A stretch of 64,000 nucleotides of DNA, taken from Micractinium sp. NFX-FRZ (taxonomy: Eukaryota > Chlorophyta > Trebouxiophyceae > Chlorellales > Chlorellaceae). The notes beneath the pieces were generated by a model. That model made no database searches. It saw only the letters and a list, made by a program, of their open reading frames with translations, and had not been told where the DNA came from. The translations under genes and the position numbers were made by a program. How positions within the stretch are numbered: position 1 is the stretch's first letter; each line of letters starts with the position of its first letter. The stretch lies in contig JAPTJF010000007.1 of the NCBI GenBank assembly GCA_029339195.1, forward strand, positions 372,001 to 436,000, written 5' to 3'. This document shows, one piece after another, positions 54,254 to 64,000 of the stretch.

Positions 54254-55468
54254 TGGCGCGGCGGCGCGCGGGGCGGACCTCCTGTCCAGGATTTCTTTTT
54301 TGTGTATCTCTCAAAACCAAGTCTCTCTCTGTCTGTAAGGGTCATGTAAATCTTGCGTACCGCTGTGGTGGCACCGTACGTGCGTCTAGTTGGTACTTCC
54401 CCTTGTGAGAAAGTACTACGGGTGGGCACTCTTCTCAGATCCGGGCAGGTTGCTGCAGCAACAGCCCACTCACACGCTGCCCTTTTTGGCACAGCGCAGA
54501 GTCAACCTCAGTTCGAAGTTACAAGGGCAGCACGTGTGCAGAGTGAAGGGGACGGGAGGAAGCAATGGGGGATGAGATGGATGGGATGCAATGGGGGATT
54601 GGGCTGGGTGGATACAGGGGAAAATACGAGCTTGGAAAGGGAGACATCTCAAAAACGCTGGCCGGCGGGGAGTTGTTCAGGGCAGAGGGCCGGGGGGCAG
54701 CAGGCATGCAGGGAGTGCTTTGATCATTAAAGGTTGGGGTGCCAGGACGGGCAGGGGGTGAGCGTCTTCCCTAGCAACAAGTAGGGAGGGAGGAAGGTGC
54801 GCTCTCTCGCCATTGTGGGGACAGGAAGAGAAAAGGGGCGGCACAGCCATGAGCAGCGTGCGCCGCCGACATGAGGGCGCAGCACGCTGCCCTTGAAATG
54901 GGGGCCAGGAAAGATAGCCCCGCCTCTAGCACTCAAAAAGCTGAGGTGTGGAGGGGGAACAAAATGGGGGGGAGGGGGGAGGAGCAGGGACGGACCGGAG
55001 GAGGGGCCAGCGTGGCAGCTTGCGCCACAGCGCCCCGGTTCCGTTCCCAATTTCGGTCTGGAGAGGAGGGGACGATGAAAGAATGTCGGGGCGTGGAAGG
55101 GCGGGCGGGATTGGATGAGATAGGGGCAGCCGGCAAGCACAGCGGTGGAGCATGTGCAGGCCGTCTGCCTGACGAAATGTGCAGCAGGGAACTAGAATGC
55201 AACACGAAAGGGAATGGTAGTGTGTGGGAAGGGGGGCAAATACAGGGGGCACGGAAGGTGAGGGCGCACCAGCAGCTGCCGGCAGGGCGCAGATGCAGAG
55301 AGGCAGGCGAGAGCATGGAGCGGTGCGAGTGCCAACTGCAGGCATGGGACGGTGCTCTGAGGCTGCAGTCTGTCCTCCGCGCCATGGTTCTCAGCGCCAG
55401 CAGCAGCAGCGGCAGCGGCGTCAGCAGCGAACCACTTTATTTGTCACTGCGCTGGGTGCGGCATTCAT
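54254..55468. other. Convergent intergenic region, 1.2 kb
   Basis: The DEG5-like gene (plus) and the FAD4-type gene (minus) end towards each other. No further gene was recognised. The strand is purine-rich (GGGGA-type) from about 54540 to 55260. Confidence 0.4.
54334..54349 (+). terminator. Two TGTAA polyadenylation-type signals
   Basis: TGTAA occurs at 54334-54338 and 54345-54349, about 80-95 nt after the DEG5-like stop, as expected for a green-algal 3' end. Confidence 0.5.
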
Positions 55469-57854
55469 TCATGCGGTGCCGGGCCGCTCCTGCTCCCGCC
55501 AGCTCTCCTCCGGTTCGTGCCAGCTGCGGGGCTCAATGCCCCACTTGGCGTGGATGTAATTCTCCATCTTCATCCACGTGTTGCTCTCTACAGGCAGGCA
55601 GGGCGGTGGGGAAGTGCAGCGGGCACCAGAGGGTCAGGGGAGGTACGCCTCTTGAGCATTGATACCAGCAGCGCAGGCTTGCTGGCTGCCTGCTGCCCCT
55701 GTGCACACCACACTCACCTGCCACCTCACCCACCCCCGCCCCACACTGCTGCTGCCTCCCCGCTTCAACCATGGGGGCTCTCACCTGGGCCGGTGATAGC
55801 AGCCGGTTGCACCACCCTTGGCTGCTACAACCACCCCCAACTTCGGGCAGCTGCCTCCCGCTGCCTCCCCACCCCGCCCGCGACCTCACCTGGGCCGGTG
55901 CCATCCAGCAGGGGGTTGCACCACCCGCTGACAATGGAGTACTTGCAGTCAAAGGGCGCCTTGTGGTGGGCGCCGTGCTCCTTGCGGGAAACCAGCAGCC
56001 CGGCGTCCTGCAGGTGACACACGGGGGGAGGGGAAAGGTGGCGTGTGGGTGGGCGGGGTGAGGGCGGGCAAAGGTGTGCAGTGCGGGGGAGGCGGGCTGG
56101 GTGGACGGGAGGGAAAGGGCTGAGAGGCAACAGCGGCATGTCATGGGCGAGCACACCTGCAGCAATGGCAGCCTGCACCGCACAGCGCTGCATGGCACCG
56201 CTTGGAGGAGCACGGCCCAGCACTCAAGTAGACAGCACCCACACACCCGCAGCGCCAACACAACTGCCGGCAGCTCGGTCCCCTTCCTCTCGTCAACCAG
56301 GCGCCCTCAGCCCACCAGCAGTGCCAAGCACAAAAGGAAGAAGCTGGCTTCAAACACCTGCACCTGCTTTCCCAGAATCCAACGCAAATCCGCAAGTTGT
56401 GGGCATCCTACACCAGTGAACACGTATGTGCCCGCCCACCTGCAGGGCCACCACGACCGCCGGCAGCTCGCTCTTCTTCATGTGGCTCCAGGCGTGGAAC
56501 TGCTGTGACATGCAGCAGAGGTAGAGGAAGGTGGAGGACCAGACGTCCCACCAGACGGGCGCGCCCAGCGCCGAGGACGCCAGCAGGGCGGCGGCAAAGG
56601 GGGTGGCGGGGGCGAACAGCTTGTGCAGCTGCACTCATGTGGGGTGGGGAGGCAGGAGGGCAGGGTGAGGGTTGAAGGGCAGGAGAGGGGCAGGGGTGAC
56701 TCTGGTGGCGGGCGGCGCAGCCGAGCTCCTCGGCTGGTTCTCCTGCTCCTCACCCAAACGGGCTCACCCTGGCCTTGCCCCCTCCCTCCCAACGCCCTCC
56801 CCCTAAACTCACGTTGTTGCAAAACTCGCGCTCGGTGATGGTCCACGGCCGCTGGTGGTGGCCCTGGAACGCCGCAATCTGGCCGCCAAACAGGGGCGTG
56901 TTGGCATCGCCGTAGTTGTCCACTCCCCTGCAGTCGCAAAGGCAGGCAGGCAGGCAGGCAGACAGGCAGGCGCTGTGAGCTCACACGATGCCAGCGGAGC
57001 AAGAGGCACAGCAGGCATGCGCCGCCGACAGTCAATCAATCAATCAATCAATCAGTTACACTTCAAGTCCACGGGGAGCCAGCAACGGTCTCACGAGACA
57101 GTGAACCACCTCACAACAAAAGAAGCAGTCTGAGGCCCAATCTGGACCCGGAGCTAGCTCAACCAGCCGCAGCCCAGCCCAGGGCTCACCAGTGGTAGAA
57201 GGCGGTGCCGACGTCAGCCATGAAATAGGCTGCCAGGGCGGCCGCCCCAGCGCCCACAGCGGCCTCCGGTGAGTCCACCTGGGCGAGGCCCTGCGCCAGG
57301 GTGGCGCCCATGAGCGCGGTCGCGCCGCCCACCCAGGCGCGGTGCACCCACGTGGACTTGAGCTCGTCTGCGGACTCGAGCACGACACGGCCGCGGCTGC
57401 AGGAAGGGAATGAACAGGCGGAACCGCGGTGGGTGCCGTGGCGATGTGTGGTGTGGGAGGATGCGGTGTGCACCGCCCAGGCTGGCTGGGCTCGGCAGGC
57501 AGCAAGGGAGCAGGCGGCGTGTGTGCTGTATGGGGAAGAGCAGAGGAGGAGAAATGCAGGCTAGGTGGACTGCTCAGCATCGTGGGCAGGCGGCGGCAGC
57601 GTGTGCCCGAAGCCCACCCACCTGGCGGCTGCCGCCACTGCTGCCGGCGTGAGCGAACTGCTGGAGGTGCTGGCCTGCTCAATCTCCTCACGAACGGGCG
57701 CCGCGATGGCGGAGACCGACAGCCGCTGGCCGGCACCGCGCCTGCGAGCCGGAGGGAGGGCTGGTGCACTGCGCGCACTTGCAGGCTGCGTGACGGTGTG
57801 GCGGCTCGCCGTCAGGCTGCCAGCAAGCGCATTGCACGCGCTAGTGGCAGGCAT
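55469..57854 (-). CDS. FAD4: FAD4-type plastid fatty acid desaturase
   Basis: Six exons (57622-57854, 57190-57396, 56813-56927, 56440-56628, 55890-56007, 55469-55587) give 326 residues, as in plant FAD4 (about 323). The first 60 residues look like a chloroplast transit peptide (Ser/Ala/Arg-rich, no acid). Histidine motifs of the FAD4/TMEM189 (Kua) family are present: QGHHQRPWTITE (His170/171), FHAWSH (His230/234) and KEHGAHHKAPF (His259/262/263), with the conserved IVSGWCNPLLD after them. Plant FAD4 introduces the delta-3-trans double bond into palmitate of phosphatidylglycerol in plastids. That product is inferred here; the animal relative acts on plasmanyl lipids. Intron 5 contains a clear copy of the exon 5 end including a GTGAGA donor. 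Confidence 0.9.
55778..55817 (-). repeat. Copy of FAD4 exon 5 end in intron 5
   Basis: It matches the exon end at 55884-55926. The shared blocks on the plus strand are CTCACCTGGGCCGGTG and GGTTGCACCACCC. The copy keeps an intact CCCAG|GTGAGA donor. Confidence 0.85.
56939..57054. repeat. Microsatellites in FAD4 intron 2
   Basis: (AGGC)n is at about 56939-56968 and (TCAA)n with about six units is at 57031-57054. Confidence 0.9.
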
Positions 57855-58107
57855 GGTGATGTGTATGGGGAGAGGGACGAGACTGTGGTAGAGCCAACCG
57901 GTTGACAGCAAGTGGCCAGTGAACACCGTGCGCGAGGCTTGACGGGCCCCAGTAGTATCCGTGGTAATGCGAACTACAGACTACTGGGCATGTAAGCCCC
58001 TGTCGCAGTTGAAATGTGGTCCACCTGTGGCGCCCCCAGTGACGTGGCAGCCCGGACAGCATGCACTTCCCTTGGCAAGCCTCTGACGTCGTCAACAACC
58101 TGTCCGC
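57855..58107. promoter_or_regulatory. Divergent spacer between FAD4 and unknown gene
   Basis: A 253-bp interval separates start codons at 57854 (minus) and 58108 (plus). Confidence 0.35.
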
Positions 58108-58204
58108 ATGGAGACGATGTCGACGGCGTTGTACAGCCGACCTGGCGGCCAGCAGCGGCTGCCCGCCCAGCCCTCCTACAGCGGCGCGCAGGGGCCTCAG
58201 CCTT

Positions 58205-58242
<38 letters not shown>

Positions 58243-59097
58243 ACAATCGTGCCCACAAGAAGACAGCACAGCTGCAAGCATCCGCAACCGGCGCTGGTGC
58301 GGTGGCAGCAGAAACGTCGCCGCCGTTGGGGGCGCTGCGCCGCCGCCGCTCTGGCTGGTGGGCAGGAGCAGCTGCCGCCCTCGGCCCGCGTGTTCCGGGC
58401 GACCTGCCCCTTGGTGGGCTGGGAGGCGTTTGAGCAAGCGCTAGGGCCGGCCTTCCCAGAGGCCTTGCACATGCACCACTTTGTCGTCATCGAGCTGCTG
58501 CTGCCAGGGGTTGCGGCCAACAGCGGCAGCAGCAGCAGCGGCGGCGGCAGCAGCTTGGTCACGGCATTCGACTTCCTGCCCGCTAATCCCACCTCACCCC
58601 TTACAGCTGCCACGCTGCTCAGCGGCGGCACTGTTCAAGGTGGGCCATTGTGCAGCACGACCTGGTTGAATCAGAGCAGCAGATCAGAGCAGCAGCAAGA
58701 GCTGGTTGAATCTCAGCAGCAGCAGCAGCCACTGTTGCCGACGCATCGCATGCCACTGGGGCACGGTCATTGGATGCGCCCATTGTGGTAGCCCCACCTA
58801 CCCTGCGGTTGCCCCTCCCTCCGCCACCACCATTCCCGTGCAGGCATCACGCGCTGCCGGCCGCTGCGCAGCGTGCCGCGGCGGCGCTGCCAGCTGCAGG
58901 GCGTCACCAGCCTGGCAGACCCGCTGGCAGTGGCAGCCGCTTTCCAGCAGCAATACCACGCTGACCTGCAGCTGCTGAGGAACGACTGCACGCACCACGC
59001 CGACCGGCTGGTTGCGCATCTGCTGGGCACGGGCAGCGGCGGCAGCAGCGGCAGCAGCAGCAGGGGCACTGCCAGCAGCAGAGGCGGCATGGGATGA
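58108..59097 (+). CDS. Uncharacterised protein, possible papain-like (NlpC/LRAT-type) fold
   Basis: Exons 58108-58639 and 58844-59097 (phase 1 junction) give 261 residues. An N-terminal poly-Ser run is coded by (AGC)n at 58204-58240 and is followed by basic residues. The conserved-looking core starts near residue 95 (RATCPLVGWEAFEQALG), continues HMHHFVVIELLLPG, then TAFDFLPANPTSPLTAATLL, and ends with LLRNDCTHHADRLVAHLLG. From memory it resembles a land-plant family of unknown function. A histidine pair (123/124) followed by Asn-Asp-Cys226-x-His is the order of catalytic residues in circularly permuted papain-like (LRAT/NlpC) hydrolases, but this is only a suggestion. An alternative ATG at 58061 is in another frame. 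The tail is Gly/Ser-rich. Confidence 0.6.
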
Positions 59098-59343
59098 CCA
59101 CAGTTGCCTGTCCAGGGCTGCAGCAGTGCATCTGTCTATACCTTGCAAGGCTTCATTGACTGCATAAATCACTTACAGCCCTGGGCAGCTGCATCGTACA
59201 CATGTGAAACTCAAACAAACGTGCAATGCACATGAACCAAACAAGGTGCTGGCACCACTCCTCTGCCTCTGCCCTCGCTAGCGCAGGGCGCAGCATGTCG
59301 GTCTGCTGCACGTGGTGGTGCCGTCGGCACTGCACGCTGCGCC
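59098..59343. other. Convergent spacer
   Basis: It lies between the stops at 59097 (plus) and 59344 (minus). TTACA at 59173-59177 (TGTAA on minus) may be the poly(A) signal of the dehydratase gene. Confidence 0.4.
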
Positions 59344-61274
59344 TCACTGCTCCTTCTTTGCTGCCCCTGCCGCTGCTGCCTGGGGCCCCAGCTTCTTGCG
59401 GCGCTGACGCATCAGGAACATGTAGAGGCGGAACCAGAGGAGGGGGTAGAGCCACAGCAGCACCTGCGGGGAGCGGGGCGGGGCGGGACAGGAAGGCCAG
59501 TGGGATGCACAGCGTGGCGCAGCCGACATGGGAGCTCTGACATGCTGCCATTGATGCCGCCATCACAGGCCGCACACCGCGTGGAACGGGGCGGCCAAAC
59601 CAGGTATTGGCGCCCCGGCGCGGGCAAACGTGGTGCCGGCGCTGCCCGCTTCTCACTACCCTCCACCGCGGACGCCTTGCCCGCCCTGCCACCGAGTGGC
59701 AACCTGTGTGGCACATCGCCCTGGGGCGCCCCTGTCCCTCAAAGCGCCTGACATGGAGGGTTTGGCAACATTGGGGGATGTGTGCTCCCTGCCGTGCACG
59801 GCTGAAAGCTCAAGCCCAGCATACAGCACCCTGCACCCACCCGGCTGCCTGCTGCATGCCTGCCTGCTGCACCCACCCGCCCCACCTGTAGGAAGGTTGC
59901 GTAGTTGAAGGAGAAGTTGGCGAGGTTGGGCATGCGCAGGGAGCGCAGGCCGCGCTCCCGGATCAGCGGCAGCGCCTCGTACACGGCGTTCATCTCGCCA
60001 GACACGCCGATTGGGTAGAGGCCGATAAAGGCGGTGTACCTGCGCATGTGTGGGAAGTGGGGGGTGAGGGGTGTGGGGTAAGCAGGGTCAGGGAGGGCGG
60101 CTGTGCAGCATTCGACTGGAATGGCACGCCACTGGGGCCGACAAACGCGTGTCTGCCGCAGGATGGAGGGAGGCGGTACAGGGAGGGTGCTGAGGGAGCA
60201 GGGCTGGTGAGCGGGGGGATGGGGTGGGGGTGCAGGTCACTTGGTTCCAGGCACCCGGCATGTCTCACACATCACCACAAAACCACCATCAACACACAAC
60301 CACGCAGCCCTCATGCATGTCCCAACCCAGCCAGCGAGCCTGCCGCGCGGCACTGCACAAGGGCGTGCCGCCGCCCTCCCAAAGCCCCTGCGCTCGTGCC
60401 TGTGCGCCTCCATCACAACACGGGCGCCACTCTCCTGCAAGCCTGTGTGCATGCGGGTAGCTGAGAAACCCACCCCCTCTTCCACCCCATCCCTCCCCGC
60501 CCTGCGCACCTGAGCCAGGTGAGCCAGTGTGGGCAGGCGCCCGCCACGGTGGCGGCGTACCACGGGTACCGAATCACCTCCGACAGCGCCCATGCCAGGA
60601 ACATGGCCCCCACCGCCGGCCGGTTCTGCACCTCCGGCACCGCCGCCAGCACGCCGAACAGCACGTTGCTGCGCCCGGCCCACTGCATGAGAGCGGTGAG
60701 GGGGGAGCCTGACACCAGGCCCACGGCTGCATGCAGGATCTCCAGGGCGGAGATCAGCTGGAAGAGGCCTGCGGGCGGGGCGGGGCAGGGGAGGGGGGCG
60801 CCTTGGTGTGAGGTGGTGCTGTGGATGAGAGGGCTGACAGCGGGCACATGGCGCTGGGGAGCTGGCAGTGCTTTGTTGCTGTGGTTTGTGGTGGGGTGGT
60901 GATTGGCGGTGGTAGTGGGAGCACTGGGGCGGTAGGAGGGCGGCGGCAGAGCGGCGGCGGCAAGTGTAGGGGCGCGCATTCCGCCCACTGAGCCCCAACA
61001 GTGCGGCATTTGCTGATCGCACCCTCTGCTTGTGCGCTGCGATAGGAGCGGAGCTTTCAAAGGAGACCCGCAACGCCGACTCACCGACGGCGCTGGCCCC
61101 TGCCGTGTAGGCGCCCTCCAGGCTGTTGGTAAGCACCGCATTCTTGCCGACAAGCCACAAACAGTAGGCCCAGCCGCAGAACTGCGTGATGTTGTATGCC
61201 AGCAGGTAAAGGCGGGGCAGCGCTCCCGCCCTCGCCATGGCTGCCAACTGCTCTGGGATGTGCAATGCAGGCAT
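59344..61274 (-). CDS. PAS2: Very-long-chain 3-hydroxyacyl-CoA dehydratase (PAS2/HACD/PHS1)
   Basis: Exons 61085-61274, 60510-60768, 59886-60039 and 59344-59463 give 240 residues, the family length. Six hydrophobic helices can be traced, and the hallmarks are present: YLLAYNITQFCGWAYCLW at the start, LEILHAAVGLVSG, QWAGRSNVLFGV, WALSEVIRYPWYA and the active-site block YTAFIGLYPIGVSGE. By comparison with yeast PHS1 the catalytic pair is Tyr158 and Glu165, both intact. The enzyme removes water from 3-hydroxyacyl-CoA in the ER fatty-acid elongation cycle. The C-terminus (AAKKEQ) ends in a KKxx ER-retrieval signal, which fits. All splice junctions are GT-AG and in frame. Confidence 0.93.
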
Positions 61275-63160
61275 TGTCCGATGGCAGCGCAGTCAGTCGT
61301 CAGAGGTACTGAAGTACATCATGCCGAGGTATGCCTCGCGGGCCAACCGCCATCTGGCACTTGCCACAGAGGGTATTCAGGGGTGAGGGGCCAAATTGGG
61401 CGCCTGGCGTGCTTCCGCCACACCGCTCTCGCTCTCTGCCCCTCCATACCACTATCACAACATGTCTGGAGTTGGCAAGGGGTGCAGCGAGGCTCTGGAG
61501 GAGGCAAAGGGGCGCTCGGAAGCTGGGCTCTCTGAAAATCCAACTCTCCTTGGCGTGGCCCGGCGTCTGTGGGCCTCCCGGAGCACATCGCAAGCCTTCC
61601 GACTATGCTGGGGGTGGTGGCAGGTGACTGAGGAGTGGCGGGACGCCCTGAGGCGCTCAGGAGAAGCCCCTGCGGGGTGCTGCCAGCTGGGCTTGAGCTG
61701 AAAACTGCGTCTCCCGGCCCGCTGGCCGTTTCCATAGTTACTAAGCACACATAGAAGTCTATTGCAGCCGCGAACAAGCAGAAAGAGGCGGGCCGAACAG
61801 GGGTGCCAGCAGGGCATATGCAAGGCCGCGGAGGCTCCAGTCCGCGTTCTACTGCTTGCTAACGCATCGGCATAGTGTCTCAACTTCTGAAAAGAGCGAG
61901 CGGGCCGGGAAGCGTGCGAAACAGGAGAGTCACTCTCTGCGGGGCTCGCTGGGGTGCCCCCGGCAACGCTTTGCTGGCCTGTAGCGCATCATACCACCTA
62001 TACCCACCATAAGGAGCGTCCCGGAGACCAGCTAATAGCCTAGAGAGGCCAAAACCCGCTGCCAGCCTCTGAAAATCCAACTCTGCGAGTGTCCGGAGGG
62101 CACCAGCGCTCCGATAGCGTCCTGCGCCACCCACCGCCGCGTTCAGTCTTCGTTTGGTGGTGGTGGGAAGCCATAGAAACAAACGGGAGGGCGATAGACG
62201 CAGTATGCAGGCTAAACCGCCCAGATCAGGCCCCTGCCCCCCTCTGTGGCAAGTGGATCGACGGCGGTTGGCCTGGAGGGCCGGGACGAGGCACCCCTCG
62301 GCAGACTTTCCTTAGTCCCTCTGCAGTCGTGCTCAGCATGCTGCGCCATGCTGCGCTCCGTCAGGGCGGTGCCGTCGTCAGCCGTCCGCCTCCCCCTGAT
62401 CAGCGTGCACCCTTCAAGCTTGACGCCTTCAGTATTTGCATCCTGCTTGATGATCTATGTGGTAACTGCGACATGGGCAGCAGAGGGCTGTAGCCCTCCC
62501 GACAATGGCACCGCCGGGAGGAGAGGTCGCCCGGCTGCCTGCTGCCTCGCCCAACATAGGCTGCTTAAAGACTTGCGCGGCAGGCAGATGCTCCACTTTT
62601 GTTTACTACTAAGCACATCTCTAACCAAGTTCTGGATCATCACTGCGTTGCTGTGTGCATTCAACTGTGGGATCAGCATGCGCTGTGAGCAACCAATTCC
62701 GCACGCTGCGCCATGCTGCGCCCGCTCGGTGCGGCTTTTGCGGCCTCGTAACAATGGCCAACAGCCGTCAAGTCTTACAAAATGATGCCAAGTGCCCAGT
62801 TGGCCACAAAGGGAAGGAAGTAAGCGCAGCCGTACGCTGTAAGGCGCAGCGCGGGGACAGCGGCTGCCTGCCTGCCGGCCTTGCATGACACCTGCGTCGG
62901 CCAGACCCAACATCTGCGCCCCCGATACGCGGGGCAGTTCATTTCGCCAGTGATAAGTGATGTTGATTAGTGTTACCTGGTCGCCCAGGCACCACAGCAT
63001 CCGGCGGTCAACCTATGGCGGCGGCAGCAGCCGCAGCGGCGGCGGCGGCGGCAGAGTAGTGGGGCAGCTGGCAAGCAGGTGGCAGTACTGAAAGCATCAG
63101 AGACACCCCACTTGCACATCGGGATCCATTGTAACTCTCTAGATCGCGACCGGATTCAGC
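61275..63160. other. Long intergenic region, 1.9 kb
   Basis: It lies between divergent starts at 61274 (minus) and 63161 (plus). No gene with domain or splice support was found. The 18-mer CTCTGAAAATCCAACTCT occurs twice (about 61533 and 62067), possibly remnants of an old repeat. A GCC/GGC-rich patch lies at 63015-63055. Confidence 0.4.
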
Positions 63161-64000
63161 ATGCCGACTTCACCACCAAACAGCAGTCCCACCTCCTCGG
63201 AGGGGCAAGCCGAGGCTCCTGGCCCCTCGGCGCCAGCCCACAGGGCAGCTGCCAGAGCCGCCGAGCCGGCGGGCCCCTCGCAGCAAGAGGCCGCGGGGCC
63301 TTCGCATCAGGAGCAGCCGGCTGCAGATGCGGGCCAGCTGTGGCGCCAGTTTGACCGGGAGCGGCTGCAGCAGCGCTCCCGCAGCGACCGCCTGGCGGGC
63401 GCCATCTTCCTGGCGGTCATCATCGCCGCCCGCATGCGTGTGGGGGTGATGGAGACTGACGCCCAGGAGGCGCACGGCCTGGTTGTGCTGTTCCTAACCA
63501 TCGCGGTCATGATGGCGGGAGAGGAGCTGGTGGCTGGAGGGCTGGGCTGGCTGCGCGCGGTGCTGGTGTTCGCTTTCAAGCTGGCTGCCGCCACCTGCCC
63601 ACTCTTCACGCTGGTCAGCCTCGGCCTCGTGGAGGTGAGCAGGGCTTGGAGTGCCCTGCCTTCCGGGTGGGAGACATGCCTGATGCTTGTTCGCTTCGGC
63701 AATGTCTGACTGTGCTATGCATGCTGCGAGCGAGCATGAAGAGCAGCGGCGGTTGAAACAGCGGGAGGGCCGTTCCGCTCATCTCCCAAGTGCCCGCTGC
63801 CCTCCCTCTCTTTCCACCCCACCCACCCCGGCCTGTAGCACTCCCCCAGCACCGCGGGCACACCGTCCGTGGCCTCTGGGTTGCTGCACACAGCACTGGC
63901 CGACCACGCCGCCCTGCTGCTGCTCCTGGGGACATGCTTGACCCAAGGTGGGTGGGGCAGCTGCTGAGTGCCCCATTCAGGGAGCGTGTGCCGGGCCGCC
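63161..64000 (+). CDS. Unknown membrane protein, N-terminal part (runs off right edge)
   Basis: Exon 1 is 63161-63634 and exon 2 is 63839-63947 (TGTAG acceptor, phase 1 donor GTGGGT); the gene continues past the window. The first 65 residues are Pro/Ser/Ala/Gln-rich. Hydrophobic segments follow: RLAGAIFLAVIIAARM, GLVVLFLTIAVMMAG, LRAVLVFAFKLAAATCPLFT and AALLLLLGTC. I recognise no family. The spacing suggests a multi-pass membrane protein. Confidence 0.55.

Noticed and set aside
61533..62085. Two copies of CTCTGAAAATCCAACTCT suggesting a mobile element
   Set aside because: Flanks do not align and there are no terminal repeats, so only a possible old repeat remnant.
62455..63000. Open frame of about 180 codons on the minus strand with a real ATG
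   Set aside because: No recognisable domain, atypical mixed composition, no splice-consistent neighbours. It is possible but not supported.
1..64000. tRNA, rRNA, snoRNA or riboswitch genes
   Set aside because: I looked for cloverleaf-type and conserved RNA sequences by eye and found none I could support; a covariance-model scan would be needed to exclude them.

Overview
This window is nuclear DNA from a eukaryotic green alga, most likely a trebouxiophyte of the Chlorella/Micractinium type. The evidence is GC-rich sequence, many short GT-AG introns (usually GTGAGN...GCAG), alanine/glutamine/proline-rich low-complexity protein tails, TGTAA polyadenylation-type signals, and a gene set that is plant-like: a plastid lipid desaturase, a DEG-family lumen protein, PIN/PILS-type carrier, DP cell-cycle factor and ORC3. 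There is no sign of bacterial operons, CRISPR arrays, rRNA or tRNA genes. I rebuilt about 19 protein genes, with roughly 100 introns, by requiring every splice junction to keep the reading frame.

Layout, left to right. 1-568 (-) end of an unknown gene; 798-2639 (+) a two-TM membrane protein; 2876-4569 (-) and 9224-10912 (-) two paralogous F-box/leucine-rich genes flanking a secreted PAP29-type metallophosphatase (5132-8156, -); 11175-15610 (-) an ankyrin protein ending in a CVIM prenylation box; 16850-20449 (-) 3-hydroxybutyrate dehydrogenase; 20966-27861 (+) an 18-exon protein that resembles the plant calmodulin-binding CBP60 family; 28308-31654 (-) an auxin-efflux-carrier-like membrane transporter; 32116-37209 (+) ORC3, followed by a small membrane protein (37560-38038, +) and a degenerate second copy of the ORC3 tail (about 39017-39360); 39506-41330 (-) an unknown membrane protein; 42362-45572 (+) a Tat-targeted TPR protein of the thylakoid lumen; 46694-52022 (-) the E2F partner DP; 52409-54253 (+) a DEG5-like protease homologue without its catalytic triad; 55469-57854 (-) FAD4-type desaturase; 58108-59097 (+) an uncharacterised plant-like protein; 59344-61274 (-) 3-hydroxyacyl-CoA dehydratase (PAS2/HACD); 63161-end (+) the start of another membrane protein.

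The genes do not form one pathway. Two are cell-cycle/replication factors (DP, ORC3), three are lipid or acyl-chain enzymes (FAD4, HACD, 3-hydroxybutyrate dehydrogenase), and several are plastid-directed. Seven neighbouring pairs are divergently transcribed, most from short shared spacers (about 230-1,030 bp; one of 1.9 kb).

The most unusual signal is structural. At least eleven exon-intron boundaries in six or more unrelated genes have a second, decayed copy of the exon end plus its splice site lying in the adjacent intron, and the ORC3 terminal exon has been copied 2 kb downstream. This points to repeated local tandem duplication across splice junctions as a force shaping introns here. Exon models are my own reading; there was no RNA or database evidence.
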